Assembly (NCBI RefSeq): GCF_014931565.1
Contig: NZ_CP063353.1
Span: 1 to 64,000, forward strand
DNA length: 64,000 nucleotides
Direction: 5' to 3'
Source: Clostridium sp. 'deep sea'
GTDB taxonomy: Bacteria > Bacillota > UBA994 > PWPR01
The position numbers and the translations under genes are program-made. Below the pieces are notes generated by a model. It was not told the DNA's origin, did not search any database, and worked only from the letters and a program-made list of their open reading frames with translations. Position 1 is the first letter of the stretch. Every line of letters begins with the position of its first letter. Below, piece after piece: positions 9,119-17,848 of this stretch.

Positions 9119-10570
9119 TCAATATAAAGTAATGCTATAAATCTTATTTGTTTTATTATCTGCTATAAGCATCACTTTAGTACTATTATGTTGATATATA
9201 TATTGATTATAATCATTATTGATACTAAGCTGTATTGGTTCTCCAAAATTTTCTTTTGCTCTTACTAGAGCATTACTAGTTTTTGTACCCCTACTAATAT
9301 TTAAGTATTTTGTTGTAGTAATTTCAATCGGCTTCAAGCTGTCATTATAAGTGATGGCATTATACCAAAACTGATAGTGAACACCCTTAATATTGTAGTA
9401 AAGTATATAGTATGGTTTTTCATCACTAATTAAAAAAAAGGAGTGAATTGGTTGTGCTTTTACTAGTGTCTTTAACTCTTGTTTTGTCATGTTTAAACAT
9501 GAGGTAATGTTAAGATTATTAGTTAAAGACAGAGGTCTAGTGCTTTTGTCCTCATTAAAACTTACTAAAATAAATAAAATCAAGAAACACGTAGAGAGTA
9601 TTAATATAGATTTATGTTTAGGTTTAAATCGAGAAATTTGACTAATTCTTTCATTAGCTTCACTTCTGTCATTAACAAAGGCTTGATTAATAATTGTTTT
9701 ATGATAATTATTGTTTATACTGCATTGCATAACTTCAATTAAGGTTCTACCATATTGTAAATACTCTGTATCATTTAAAAGCAGTAATACTTTTTCATCA
9801 CAAGCTAACTCACAATCTTTTTTTAGTCTAAAATAAATATACCAGACAAGCGGATTATACCAGTGAAAAACACAGGCTATTGTACATATAAAATTAAATA
9901 AATTATCATGATGTTTTATATGTACTAACTCATGTAGAATAATATGTTTAAGCTTGTTTTCACTAAAATTAGTTAATATATATTTTGGCAAGATAATTTT
10001 AGGTTTAAAGACTCCATAAGTTATTGGCGAACTTAAACGTGTTGTTGAGTAGACGGAAACATGTTTTGAGTATTTTAACAGCTGTTTACTTTCATGTAAT
10101 AGCTCAATAATTTGAGGGTTTTTATTTATACTTTGCTGTTTAAGTCTTTTAAAAAAAATAAAATTAAGAGCAATAAAACCAATAGCAAATGCAAAAACAC
10201 CAATAATCCAGATAGTACTACAAAACTTAAAACAATTAAATGAGAGTGATTCGCTAATAAAATTTGCTACATTATATTTACTATCAATAAAATTAAAGCT
10301 GTTACCTACAACAGCTGATTTTCCTAAGATTATGTCTTTTATATTAAAAGAAAATCTTTTATACAAAAGCAAATTATAGAGAGACAAAACGTTTACTAAA
10401 GGACTCCTAGGAAGCAAAAGCCTTACTACTGCAACTACTGATAGTATGTATATCCACTTTGAAGTGAAATTTCTCTTAAAATAGCGTTGTATGAACAAAA
10501 CAAGTAGTATCAAAATACTACCTTTAACAGATGTTAATAAACATATTTTAAATAGATATTGTATAGACAT
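9119..10570 (-). CDS. M56-family membrane metallopeptidase, BlaR1/MecR1-like
   Basis: A 483-residue integral membrane zinc protease. Membrane helices are visible near residues 10-27, 38-52, 118-140 and 323-338. The zinc motif HELVH (213-217) is followed by IKHHDN, with ACDEK near 256-260 supplying the further acidic ligand. In BlaR1 and MecR1 an extracellular penicillin-binding domain follows the last helix. Here the roughly 145 residues after it show no SxxK penicillin-binding motif, so the sensed ligand is likely different. The expected outcome of signalling is loss of a BlaI-type repressor, for which the gene at 8011 is the nearest candidate. ATG start at 10570. Confidence 0.85.
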   Translation of the reverse strand: MSIQYLFKICLLTSVKGSILILLVLFIQRYFKRNFTSKWIYILSVVAVVRLLLPRSPLVNVLSLYNLLLYKRFSFNIKDIILGKSAVVGNSFNFIDSKYNVANFISESLSFNCFKFCSTIWIIGVFAFAIGFIALNFIFFKRLKQQSINKNPQIIELLHESKQLLKYSKHVSVYSTTRLSSPITYGVFKPKIILPKYILTNFSENKLKHIILHELVHIKHHDNLFNFICTIACVFHWYNPLVWYIYFRLKKDCELACDEKVLLLLNDTEYLQYGRTLIEVMQCSINNNYHKTIINQAFVNDRSEANERISQISRFKPKHKSILILSTCFLILFILVSFNEDKSTRPLSLTNNLNITSCLNMTKQELKTLVKAQPIHSFFLISDEKPYYILYYNIKGVHYQFWYNAITYNDSLKPIEITTTKYLNISRGTKTSNALVRAKENFGEPIQLSINNDYNQYIYQHNSTKVMLIADNKTNKIYSITLY

Positions 10571-10683
10571 TTACCTTATCACCTTTGATACTTTTGTTTT
10601 GTAGCTAAATTATCATTAATCTTGAGATATAAATTATACTAACAATATAATAACATATGGCATAAAAAAATATTTTAAAACAA

Positions 10684-10711
10684 TTGAAAATTACTAGGAT
10701 ATCTATATAAT
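10684..10711 (+). promoter_or_regulatory. promoter of the TauE-like gene
   Basis: TTGAAA (10684-10689), a 16-bp spacer and TATAAT (10706-10711) precede the ATG at 10747, which has ACAGGAGAAA as ribosome site. Confidence 0.65.
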
Positions 10712-10746
10712 AAAGAGATAAAACATAGCTTAACAGGAGAAACATA

Positions 10747-11481
10747 ATGGACACTACAATATTAATACTTTCTATGATAATAATTTTTGTTTCAGGGTTA
10801 ATTCAAGGAACCACAAGCTTTGGTTTTTGTTTGGTTGCTTTGCCACTCATTAGTTTATTTTTACCGCTAAAATTAATTGTACCTGTTTTGGCTTTGTTTA
10901 GTTTAATAATGAATACTATAATACTTTACGATGTTCGTAAAAGTGTAAAATTTAAAACAATTTCAACCCTAATTTTGGGTGGAATAGTAGCTACGCCTTT
11001 AGGTACTAAGTTACTAATGGTTATTGATGATAAAGTTCTAAGGCTAATTGTAGGAATTACAATTGTATTATTAGCTGGTCTTATGTATTTTAATATAAGC
11101 TTTAAAATAAAAAAAACAAATGTTGCCTATATCCCAGTTGGATTTGCTAGTGGTTTATTAGGGGGTAGCCTTAGCTTAAGTGGTCCCCCTATAGTTTTAT
11201 TCTTGACTAATATAGGAGTATCTAAAGAGACTTTTAAAGCCACCCTTACAGCTTATTTTTGGGTTTTAAATATAATAACTATAATAACCTATTTCTTTAA
11301 TTCGTTAATAAATGCAAGTGTTATAAAAACAGCTACTTATTTATTGCCAGCTATGTTAGTAGGTGTTTTTACGGGAATTTACTTGTGTAAAAAAATAAAT
11401 GAGTCAGTTTTTAAAAAGTTGACTTTAGTTTTATTGCTGGTAATGGGTTTAATTGCTATAACAACAGCACTTTTTGCTTAG
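10747..11481 (+). CDS. TauE/SafE-family (UPF0721) sulfite/organic anion exporter
   Basis: A 244-residue polytopic membrane protein with about eight hydrophobic segments. The paired motifs GLIQGTTSFGFCLVALPL near the N-terminus and GFASGLLGGSLSLSGPPIVL near residue 130 are the two inverted-repeat signatures of TauE/SafE permeases. The family exports or imports sulfite, sulfonates or other small anions; the substrate here cannot be told. It is a single-gene unit with its own promoter and a strong terminator. Confidence 0.88.
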   Translation: MDTTILILSMIIIFVSGLIQGTTSFGFCLVALPLISLFLPLKLIVPVLALFSLIMNTIILYDVRKSVKFKTISTLILGGIVATPLGTKLLMVIDDKVLRLIVGITIVLLAGLMYFNISFKIKKTNVAYIPVGFASGLLGGSLSLSGPPIVLFLTNIGVSKETFKATLTAYFWVLNIITIITYFFNSLINASVIKTATYLLPAMLVGVFTGIYLCKKINESVFKKLTLVLLLVMGLIAITTALFA

Positions 11482-11501
11482 TAAATAAAAATTTAATAGC
11501 T

Positions 11502-11542
11502 AAAATAATTAGTTGCCTAATATGGGCAACTAATTATTTTTA
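11502..11542 (+). terminator. rho-independent terminator
   Basis: A perfect 16-bp stem (11502-11517 with 11525-11540) with a 7-base loop and a T-run lies 20 bp after the TauE-like gene. Confidence 0.88.
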
Positions 11543-11550
11543 AAAAAGAC

Positions 11551-11595
11551 TTTACAAACGCCTTATTCTAGTGTACTATTTAACTAGTGCACTAG
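11551..11595 (+). promoter_or_regulatory. promoter and palindromic operator of the GntR/ABC operon
   Basis: TTTACA (11551-11556), 17 bp and TACTAT (11574-11579) form a promoter. A perfect 12-bp palindrome CTAGTGCACTAG (11584-11595) lies around the transcription start, and a related half-site CTAGTGTAC (11568-11576) overlaps the -10. This placement fits autorepression by the GntR-type protein encoded directly downstream. Confidence 0.75.
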
Positions 11596-11615
11596 TGTTG
11601 AAGGGCGAGTGAGAT

Positions 11616-11993
11616 ATGAAATTTAATAACAGTTTGCCAATTTATAAACAAGTAATAGATAAGTTTAAAGCAGACATAATATCAGGGAGAGTTAAATTAG
11701 GTGATAAAATGCCATCTACACGAGATCTTGCTAAAGAGTTAGGTATAAATCCTAATACGGCAACTAGAATATATAAAGAAATGGAGTCACAAGGAATTTG
11801 TTATAAAAAACGTGGTTTAGGAACTTTTATTACAGAGTCAGCTGAAACTGTTAATGAAATAAAAGTTGATATGGCTAACAGATTAACAGCAGATTTTGTT
11901 CAAGGAATGATAAAATTAGGAATTTCGTATGAAGAAATGGTCAGCCTAGTTTTACAAAAAAAGGCTATAATGTTGGAGGATTATAATGAGTAA
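11616..11993 (+). CDS. GntR-family regulator, YtrA subfamily
   Basis: A 125-residue repressor. The winged helix covers about residues 8-75, with GDKMPSTRDLAKELGINPNT and RIYKEMESQGICYKKRGLGT typical of GntR. The short C-terminal tail of about 45 residues is the YtrA hallmark, a subfamily that usually controls an adjacent ABC transporter. The ATPase gene begins 8 bases before this stop, and the permease overlaps in turn, so the three genes are one translationally coupled operon. A palindrome overlaps the promoter. The inducing signal is unknown; YtrA-type systems often respond to cell-envelope stress. Confidence 0.92.
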   Translation: MKFNNSLPIYKQVIDKFKADIISGRVKLGDKMPSTRDLAKELGINPNTATRIYKEMESQGICYKKRGLGTFITESAETVNEIKVDMANRLTADFVQGMIKLGISYEEMVSLVLQKKAIMLEDYNE

Positions 11994-12687
11994 TATAATT
12001 AAAATAGCTAATTTATCAAAAAAATATTTTTCAAAAGTAGCACTTAATGAGGTATCAATATCCTTTGAAACAGGAAAAATCTATGGATTATTAGGACCAA
12101 ACGGTAGTGGTAAAACTACCTTAATGAAAGTAATTGCAGGTTTACACAAACATACCTCAGGTGACGTAACAATTAAAGACTTGCCTATTAGTTTTAAAAC
12201 AAAAGCTCAAGTTGTGTTTATGCCTACAGAAGATTACTTGTACTCTTTTATGAAATTAACTACAGTAATAAAGTATTTTAATGAAATGTACCAAGATTTT
12301 GATTTGAATAAAGCCCATTCGTTGCTTGAAAAGTTAGAACTTAATCCTAAGCAAAAGGTCTCTGATCTTTCAACTGGCCTTAAAGGCAGACTAAAAGTAT
12401 TATTAGCTGTATCGCGAAAAGCACCAATATATATGTTTGATGAGCCGTTAAATGGTCTTGACCCTATATCCAGAGAAATTGTTCTACAATTAATAAATGA
12501 GGTATCTAGTGAATCAAATTCAGTTATTATCTCAAGCCACTTGGTAAGTGAACTTGAAACTATTTTAGATAGAGTTGTTTTATTAAAAAATGGTGAAATT
12601 GTAGTAAATGAAGATGCCGAAGATATTAGATTTAATAAAGGTAAATCAATTGAAGAGCTTTACAAGGAGGTATATTTATCATGTTAA
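11986..12687 (+). CDS. ABC transporter ATP-binding protein (YtrB-like)
   Basis: A 233-residue ATPase. Walker A is LGPNGSGKTT near residue 40, the signature LSTGLKGRLKVLLA near 128, Walker B IYMFDEPLNGLD near 150, and the switch His in IISSHL. The signature reads LSTGLKG rather than LSGGQ, a variation common in this exporter subfamily. ATG at 11986 overlaps the GntR gene and has TTGGAGG upstream. It pairs with the next gene's membrane subunit. The substrate is unknown, and the GntR neighbour suggests an inducible exporter. Confidence 0.9.
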   Translation: MSNIIKIANLSKKYFSKVALNEVSISFETGKIYGLLGPNGSGKTTLMKVIAGLHKHTSGDVTIKDLPISFKTKAQVVFMPTEDYLYSFMKLTTVIKYFNEMYQDFDLNKAHSLLEKLELNPKQKVSDLSTGLKGRLKVLLAVSRKAPIYMFDEPLNGLDPISREIVLQLINEVSSESNSVIISSHLVSELETILDRVVLLKNGEIVVNEDAEDIRFNKGKSIEELYKEVYLSC

Positions 12688-13412
12688 ATTTAATAAAGTA
12701 TGAGTTTATGAAAAAATACAAAATGTTTATAGCTATTTTAATAACAACAGTATTAGGTAATGCATTTTTTACAATAAAGTTTGGCGAATTAGGTTTTGGT
12801 CCACTAGCAGCGTTTTTAGCTTTTGGTCTATTAATCTTATATGTTGTTGATGTAATACAGATGTATAATAAAGATATATTTAAAAAAACAGGTTATATGG
12901 TATTTATGACCCCCAATAGTGGTTATAAAATTATAATTTCTAAAATAATTACAGCTTTATTAGAAGGCTTTTTAATGTTATTTTTCTATTTAGCAGTATT
13001 AACATTAAATAACATAATATTATATGGTGACATTAGTGATGTAGTAATCTTAAATATGACTGTCCCACTAGGCACTTTTTTGCAATTTTTACTAATTGCC
13101 TTAGTTGCAGCTATTTTATATTTAGTGCATCTGATTATGGTTGTTTATTCAGCAATAACTCTTGGCAAAAGTATTTTTGCCAACTCAAAATACAAAGGAC
13201 TAATCTGTTTTGGATTTTTCTTGGTGATTGGTTACTTAACTACAAATGCTTACTGGATACTATATAGATCTTTAAATTTTCAAATATCAGGATCACCAAT
13301 ACCAGCTCAATTTCTAAAAGTCTGTTTACCATCCATGCTTTTATCTGCTGTATTTTGTACCGTATTTATTGCTGGTTCGGGTTATTTGTTAGAGAAAAAA
13401 ATTAATTTATAG
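12681..13412 (+). CDS. ABC transporter membrane subunit
   Basis: A 243-residue integral membrane protein with about six hydrophobic segments (near residues 15-30, 35-55, 95-120, 135-160, 175-195 and 215-235). It overlaps the ATPase gene by 7 bases and has AAGGAGG upstream. Its short cytoplasmic opening MLNLIKYEFMKKYKMF is typical of ABC-2-like permeases. A terminator follows 20 bp later. Role by context: membrane part of the GntR-controlled exporter. Confidence 0.8.
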   Translation: MLNLIKYEFMKKYKMFIAILITTVLGNAFFTIKFGELGFGPLAAFLAFGLLILYVVDVIQMYNKDIFKKTGYMVFMTPNSGYKIIISKIITALLEGFLMLFFYLAVLTLNNIILYGDISDVVILNMTVPLGTFLQFLLIALVAAILYLVHLIMVVYSAITLGKSIFANSKYKGLICFGFFLVIGYLTTNAYWILYRSLNFQISGSPIPAQFLKVCLPSMLLSAVFCTVFIAGSGYLLEKKINL

Positions 13413-13432
13413 ATAAGTTATCATAGATAAAG

Positions 13433-13463
13433 AACTACCCATGTATTATATGGGTAGTTTTTT
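13433..13463 (+). terminator. rho-independent terminator of the GntR/ABC operon
   Basis: AACTACCCAT pairs with ATGGGTAGTT around a 7-base loop, followed by TTTTTT. Confidence 0.88.
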
Positions 13464-13559
13464 AGTACAGATTAACAAATATTATGCTTAATAATACATA
13501 CAGTAGAGCTATTATATTGTATTATTAATATAGCTATTAAAATATAGGAGCGTAGATAG

Positions 13560-14759
13560 ATGAAAGATACTAAGCTGGTGTGTACTCAGTGTGGTAAAGA
13601 ATACTCAGTAACTACCATAAACTATAGGTGTTTTAGCTGTAACGAACCACTTGAAGTATCGGAGATTAAAACAGGTTCTATAAATCAAAGTAATAATCTG
13701 AACCAAAATATTTTAGAACGTTATCAAGATTTTTTTCCTTTTAAGTCTATACCTAAAAGTGTATCCTTAGGTGAGGGTTTTACCTCTCTATTTGAATCAA
13801 AAAATCTTGCAGAAAAAATAGGTTTAAAGAACTTATATATTAAAAACGAAAGTGTTAATCCAACGTGGTCATTTAAAGATCGAGGAACTTTTGCTGGAGT
13901 GATACACGCCTTAAAGCTAGGAATTAAACACATAGGAACAGTTTCAACTGGTAATATGGCTCCCTCTGTGGCAGCTTATGGAAGTAAAGCGAATCTAAAA
14001 ACAACTATCTTAGTTAACGATTCTATAGCTGATGAAAAGCTAAAGCCGATAGCTATCTATCACCCCAAGTTAATAAAAGTAAAAGGGGATTATGGCAAAC
14101 TATATTTTGAAAGTCTTAAGATTGGTAAAGAGAAAGGAATATACTTTATTAATTCTGATGTACCATTAAGAGTGGAAGGATCAAAAACAATTGCCTTTGA
14201 AATATGTGAACAGCTTAATTTTAATATGCCTAGTTATGTAGTTGTGCCTACGAGTGCAGGCGGAAACCTACGTGGAATTGCTAAAGGGTTTAAAGAGTTT
14301 AAAAACTGTGGTCTTATAAATAAAATTCCTAAGCTAATATGTGCTCAAGCGGCAGGATGTTCTCCTATTTTTAATGCTTACAGTAATAATAAAATTACAA
14401 TAGAGCGTGTTAATAACCCTAAAACAATTGCTCATGCTATCGAAAATCCTTTGCCACCAAGTGGTAACGCAGTTTTAAGGTTGATTAATAAAAATGGGGG
14501 AGTAGTTACAGCTGTTAATGAACAGGAAATTATTAAGGCTCAAGCTTTACTGGCTAAGGATGGTGTATTTGTTCAGCCAGCTTCAGCCGTATCACTGGCA
14601 GCAGTTATAAAACTTAAAAATAATAATTACATAAGAAAAAGTGATACTGTTGTTTGTGTTGTTACAGGCAGTGGTTTAAAATATACAGCTGCATTTAAAC
14701 ACCATAACTTAAACGTAAATAGCTGTTCATTAGCAGAATTATCAGGATTTATATCATAG
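13560..14759 (+). CDS. thrC: threonine synthase-like PLP enzyme with N-terminal zinc ribbon
   Basis: A 399-residue fold-type II PLP enzyme. The N-terminus carries CTQCG and CFSC cysteine pairs (about residues 9-27), the zinc ribbon of the archaeal-type threonine synthases. The PLP lysine lies in NPTWSFKDRGTF (about 100-111); VSTGNMAPSVAAYG and the glycine-rich PTSAGGNLRGI phosphate loop follow. The reaction would be O-phosphohomoserine to threonine. No homoserine dehydrogenase or kinase gene is in the window, so a related role such as a threonine/serine dehydratase-type or diaminopropionate-type reaction is possible. The neighbour 43 bp downstream is a RidA-family protein. Start ATG with TAGGAGCG upstream. 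Confidence 0.75.
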   Translation: MKDTKLVCTQCGKEYSVTTINYRCFSCNEPLEVSEIKTGSINQSNNLNQNILERYQDFFPFKSIPKSVSLGEGFTSLFESKNLAEKIGLKNLYIKNESVNPTWSFKDRGTFAGVIHALKLGIKHIGTVSTGNMAPSVAAYGSKANLKTTILVNDSIADEKLKPIAIYHPKLIKVKGDYGKLYFESLKIGKEKGIYFINSDVPLRVEGSKTIAFEICEQLNFNMPSYVVVPTSAGGNLRGIAKGFKEFKNCGLINKIPKLICAQAAGCSPIFNAYSNNKITIERVNNPKTIAHAIENPLPPSGNAVLRLINKNGGVVTAVNEQEIIKAQALLAKDGVFVQPASAVSLAAVIKLKNNNYIRKSDTVVCVVTGSGLKYTAAFKHHNLNVNSCSLAELSGFIS

Positions 14760-14801
14760 TATCTTAGTATTATATTAACAAGTTATATAAGGAGATTAAT
14801 A

Positions 14802-15260
14802 ATGAAAATCGAGCAAAGGATTACCCAACTCGGACTAAAACTTCAAGAGTGTCCACAAGCAGCTGCTCAATATGTACCTTACATAGTTTCCGGTAAGTAT
14901 ATTTTTACTGCTGGTCAAACTCCCAAAATAGGCACTGAACTTAAATATATAGGCAAAGTAGGAAGAGATATAGAAATAGCAGAGGCCTATAAAGCAGCTG
15001 AGTTATGTGCTTTAAGATGTGTAAGTGTTTTAAAAGCCAGTATAAGTGATTTAGATAAGATTAAAAGAATTATTAAAGTAGTTGGTTATGTTAATAGCAC
15101 CGAAGACTTTACCTTACACCCCAAGGTTATTAATGGTGCCAGTAATGTGCTAGAAGCCATATTTGGAGATAAAGGTAAACATGCTCGTGTGGCAATTGGT
15201 GTTAACTCATTACCTGGTGGTGCTCCTGTAGAACTTGAGCTGATTGCAGAGATACAATAA
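14802..15260 (+). CDS. RidA/YjgF-family enamine/imine deaminase
   Basis: A 152-residue protein of the RidA fold. YIFTAGQTP near residue 33, the internal GDKGKHARVAIGVNSLPGGA with the conserved Arg, and the closing PVELELIAEIQ are family marks. RidA hydrolyses reactive 2-aminoacrylate and similar intermediates released by PLP enzymes. Its position right after a PLP enzyme gene on the same strand suggests it clears that enzyme's by-products. ATG has AAGGAG upstream. At about 150 residues it is longer than classical RidA (about 130), as in several Rid subfamilies. Confidence 0.85.
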   Translation: MKIEQRITQLGLKLQECPQAAAQYVPYIVSGKYIFTAGQTPKIGTELKYIGKVGRDIEIAEAYKAAELCALRCVSVLKASISDLDKIKRIIKVVGYVNSTEDFTLHPKVINGASNVLEAIFGDKGKHARVAIGVNSLPGGAPVELELIAEIQ

Positions 15261-15297
15261 AAAAAGCGGTGTTTAGAAAACAAACCTAAGCGCCGCT
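15258..15297 (-). terminator. terminator-like hairpin between ridA and the small membrane protein
   Basis: GCGGTGTTTAG pairs with CTAAGCGCCGC, using two G-U wobbles on the plus strand, and a run of seven T lies on the minus-strand exit side. The last codons of the minus-strand gene are inside the stem. Confidence 0.6.
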
Positions 15298-15485
15298 AAA
15301 AATACTCTTATTATTACTAAAAAAATTCCTCCACCTATTGCCAGTACTGCTATTACAGGAGCAAATACAGCTAAAGAAACAACTGCAACAAGTCCTGCTA
15401 ACAATTTAACTAATAGGATACCTGTATTAAAAACCAATAATAGTATTGCAAAAACAACTAATAAACCCAACATAATAGTAACCAA
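15273..15485 (-). CDS. small hydrophobic membrane protein
   Basis: A 70-residue, almost wholly hydrophobic protein with two probable membrane helices (about residues 4-25 and 28-62, the second possibly a hairpin). The TTG at 15485 is supported by GAAGGTG seven bases upstream; an in-frame ATG lies at codon 5. No charged residues occur before Lys27, and the C-terminal end carries arginines. I do not recognise a family. Its minus-strand position, reading away from the LytTR regulator gene, leaves its function open. Confidence 0.6.
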   Translation of the reverse strand: MVTIMLGLLVVFAILLLVFNTGILLVKLLAGLVAVVSLAVFAPVIAVLAIGGGIFLVIIRVFLAALRFVF

Positions 15486-15605
15486 AAAATCACCTTCTAT
15501 TAAAATCTAATATACTTATATTATATTTAACAATAATTAAAATATGATTAGAAATAAGTTAAAAGTAGTGTTAAAGATTTTATTGAAATCTTTATATAAC
15601 TAACT

Positions 15606-15619
15606 ATATGTAGTATAAT
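15606..15619 (+). promoter_or_regulatory. promoter of the first LytTR/GHKL pair
   Basis: AACTATATGTAGTATAAT ends with the -10 hexamer TATAAT at 15614-15619. The same AACTAT..GTAGTAT pattern recurs ahead of the paralogous pair (19811-19826). Upstream, GTTAAAAG and GTTAAAGA at about 15557-15580 form a loose direct repeat of the kind bound by LytTR domains; this last point is tentative. Confidence 0.5.
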
Positions 15620-15675
15620 TAGACTCTATATAAACATAAATTAAACCAAAAGATAACACAGGAGTGATATGTACT

Positions 15676-16401
15676 GTGGCAAATTATCTTATAATTGAAG
15701 ATGATATAATTCAAAGAGAAAATCTAGTTAAAATTATTAAAGAAATAAATATAAATTGTAATATCTTTGAGTCTGATAATAAAAATGATTCTTTAAAAAA
15801 AGCTAGTCTTAATAAAATAGATGTAGTTTTTATTGATATACACCTTAAAAAATCTAATGGAATAGAGTTCGCTAAAGAGTTTAGGAAAATGCATGGCTAC
15901 AAATTAACTTGGATTATTTTTATTACAACCCACAAAGATTATATGATGCAAGCGTTTAAACAAGTTCATTGTTACGACTATATTCTAAAACCTATAAAAA
16001 AAGAAACAATTGAAAGTATAATTAAAACACTAAACAGCAGTAGTTCTTTAAACAATAGTTATGAAAAAGAATATGTAGTATTTAATAAAAAAGACATGAT
16101 AATTAAAATTTGTGTTGAAGATATTATTTTTATAGAAGTTAATGTAAGAACCTGTACAGTTCATGCTAAAACAGGAATCTATTTTGTTAATAGGATTTCC
16201 TTAAAAAGTATACTTATTAAAATTAATAAAGACTACATAATTAAAACCCATCGATCATACGCTGTTAATGCTTATGAGGTTGATAAAATTAGTAGAGCTT
16301 ATCGAGGATGTTGGCAAATATCTTTTAAAGGATACAATCAGCAGGCTTTATTAACAGATGCGTATAAAGAAAAACTAATGGAAAAAATGGGTGTAAATTA
16401 G
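15676..16401 (+). CDS. LytTR-family response regulator (AgrA/ComE-like), copy 1
   Basis: The start is set at GTG 15676 (11 bases after GGAG); the longer frame's GTG at 15664 overlaps that ribosome site. The product is 241 residues. The receiver domain shows LIIEDD and the phosphoacceptor in VVFIDIHLKKSNG, with HCYDYILKP carrying the conserved Lys. A LytTR DNA-binding domain fills the second half (YVVFNKKDMIIKI, FIEVNVRTCTVH, IIKTHRSYAVN). This type of regulator answers AgrC-like kinases in peptide quorum sensing. The kinase gene starts 19 bp downstream. A close paralog lies at 19908. Confidence 0.93.
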   Translation: MANYLIIEDDIIQRENLVKIIKEININCNIFESDNKNDSLKKASLNKIDVVFIDIHLKKSNGIEFAKEFRKMHGYKLTWIIFITTHKDYMMQAFKQVHCYDYILKPIKKETIESIIKTLNSSSSLNNSYEKEYVVFNKKDMIIKICVEDIIFIEVNVRTCTVHAKTGIYFVNRISLKSILIKINKDYIIKTHRSYAVNAYEVDKISRAYRGCWQISFKGYNQQALLTDAYKEKLMEKMGVN

Positions 16402-16420
16402 AGAAAGGCAACGTGAAATT

Positions 16421-17686
16421 ATGAATACCTTTTCTAGCTTGTTTGAGTTGCTTAGTATTGTTATTCTCTGGTCTACATTTAAGTATAATCAAAAGCATAG
16501 AATTATTAAGGTTTTAATTACTTCATTGATAACACTTTTAATTTTAAAGTTAACTAATAGTTTTAATCCTGTTGCAATAATTTTTATAAACTATTTTGTA
16601 TTGTTAATTTCTGTTGTTTTAATATTTAATACCCAATTTTTTTTAGCTTTTGTTTCGTTAACCTTTTGTCATGTTTTAGTAGTTTTTTATGAATTTATAC
16701 TTGTGCTTTTATGTAATACAGTGTTTGCTGATTTCAATATTCTTGCTAAATATGATTTCTTAATACTATCTTTCTTTATGTTTATAGTAATGTTTTTTGT
16801 TCATAGAAGTAGAGTATGGAAAAACATAGTTAGTAATATTTCAGACTATATTGGTAGATTAAGTATAAATCCAAAATATCTCTGGATACTTAATGCCCTT
16901 GGTTATTGTTGTATTATTGTTGTATTGTGGGATTCATATCCGAAATTTTTTGTTAGAAACAAGGCATTTTTATTTTCTATTTTTACATTGGTTATGTTTG
17001 TAAACTACTATATGTATCGTAGTGATATAGCTCTACGTGAAAATGAAGCCATGCAACAATACTATAAAAAATATTATCCTCAATTAATTAATATAGTAGA
17101 GGACATTAGAGCCAAACAACACGAATATAAAAATCACCTAAATACTATTTATGGAATTATTGAGGTTTCTAAAACCAATTTACGTTCTGACTTAAAGAAG
17201 TATGTTGATACTGTAAGTGTAGATTTAGACGACGTAATGATTATAAAAATAGATAACGTTGTTATAAATGCAATTATATATAGTAAATTAGTTGAGGCGA
17301 AGAGCCTCAACATAAAGTTTACTTATCAAGTTGAGAACCTTAATAGTTTACCTCTAGCAGACTATGAATTAACTGAAGTGCTCTCAAATTTAATCAACAA
17401 CGCCTTTGACGCAGTAGCAGGGCAAGAGTCTCCAGCTGTTTATCTCGAAATGTATAAGGATGAGTTGCATAAACTTCACATTATAGTAAGTAACAACGCC
17501 CAAAATATCAAATCTCAAGAGCTTACAACGTTAGTAAATAGAGGATACTCAAGCAAAAAGAAAAATAGGGGCTATGGCTTGTATAATATTAAAAAAATAA
17601 TTAATAGTAATAATGGTACGTTAAGTATGACAGCTGAAAAAAACAAAACAATATTTGAAGTTGAAATACCAAATAATGATAATTAA
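16421..17686 (+). CDS. GHKL histidine kinase, AgrC-like, copy 1
   Basis: A 421-residue membrane kinase. The first 200 residues hold about six hydrophobic helices, the layout of AgrC peptide receptors. The dimerisation region carries RAKQHEYKNHLNTIYG with the phosphorylated His, and the GHKL ATPase has the N-box LSNLINNAFDA and the loop NRGYGLYNIKKI. It would sense an extracellular peptide and phosphorylate the regulator encoded upstream. The agrB/agrD genes at 22013-22718 are the nearest source of such a peptide. The C-terminal end is complete and a terminator follows. Confidence 0.9.
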   Translation: MNTFSSLFELLSIVILWSTFKYNQKHRIIKVLITSLITLLILKLTNSFNPVAIIFINYFVLLISVVLIFNTQFFLAFVSLTFCHVLVVFYEFILVLLCNTVFADFNILAKYDFLILSFFMFIVMFFVHRSRVWKNIVSNISDYIGRLSINPKYLWILNALGYCCIIVVLWDSYPKFFVRNKAFLFSIFTLVMFVNYYMYRSDIALRENEAMQQYYKKYYPQLINIVEDIRAKQHEYKNHLNTIYGIIEVSKTNLRSDLKKYVDTVSVDLDDVMIIKIDNVVINAIIYSKLVEAKSLNIKFTYQVENLNSLPLADYELTEVLSNLINNAFDAVAGQESPAVYLEMYKDELHKLHIIVSNNAQNIKSQELTTLVNRGYSSKKKNRGYGLYNIKKIINSNNGTLSMTAEKNKTIFEVEIPNNDN

Positions 17687-17693
17687 CTATATT

Positions 17694-17722
17694 TAAGGAC
17701 CTAATTAAGAGGGTCTTTTTTA
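17694..17722 (+). terminator. terminator after kinase copy 1
   Basis: A short stem (AAGGACC with GGTCTT, one bulge) around TAATTAAGAG is followed by TTTTTT, directly after the kinase stop. Confidence 0.6.
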
Positions 17723-17768
17723 TATTGGTATGAATATGCACCATAAAGGCATGAATAAACATATACAT

Positions 17769-17792
17769 CTATGATAAGGTAAATTATCATAG
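17769..17792 (+). repeat. perfect 9-bp inverted repeat in the SLH gene leader
   Basis: CTATGATAA (17769-17777) pairs with TTATCATAG (17784-17792) around 6 bases, 57 bp before the start of the S-layer protein gene. It may be an operator or an mRNA-stabilising hairpin; there is no T-run for termination. Confidence 0.6.
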
Positions 17793-17848
17793 AGGAGTAG
17801 GTATTTAATAATAAGTCTACAAGTAAAGCTAAAGAGGAGATGGAGTTA

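Noticed and set aside
11502-11595. Riboswitch ahead of the GntR operon
   Set aside because: The structure is explained by the tauE terminator and a DNA palindrome at the promoter; the leader is too short for an aptamer.
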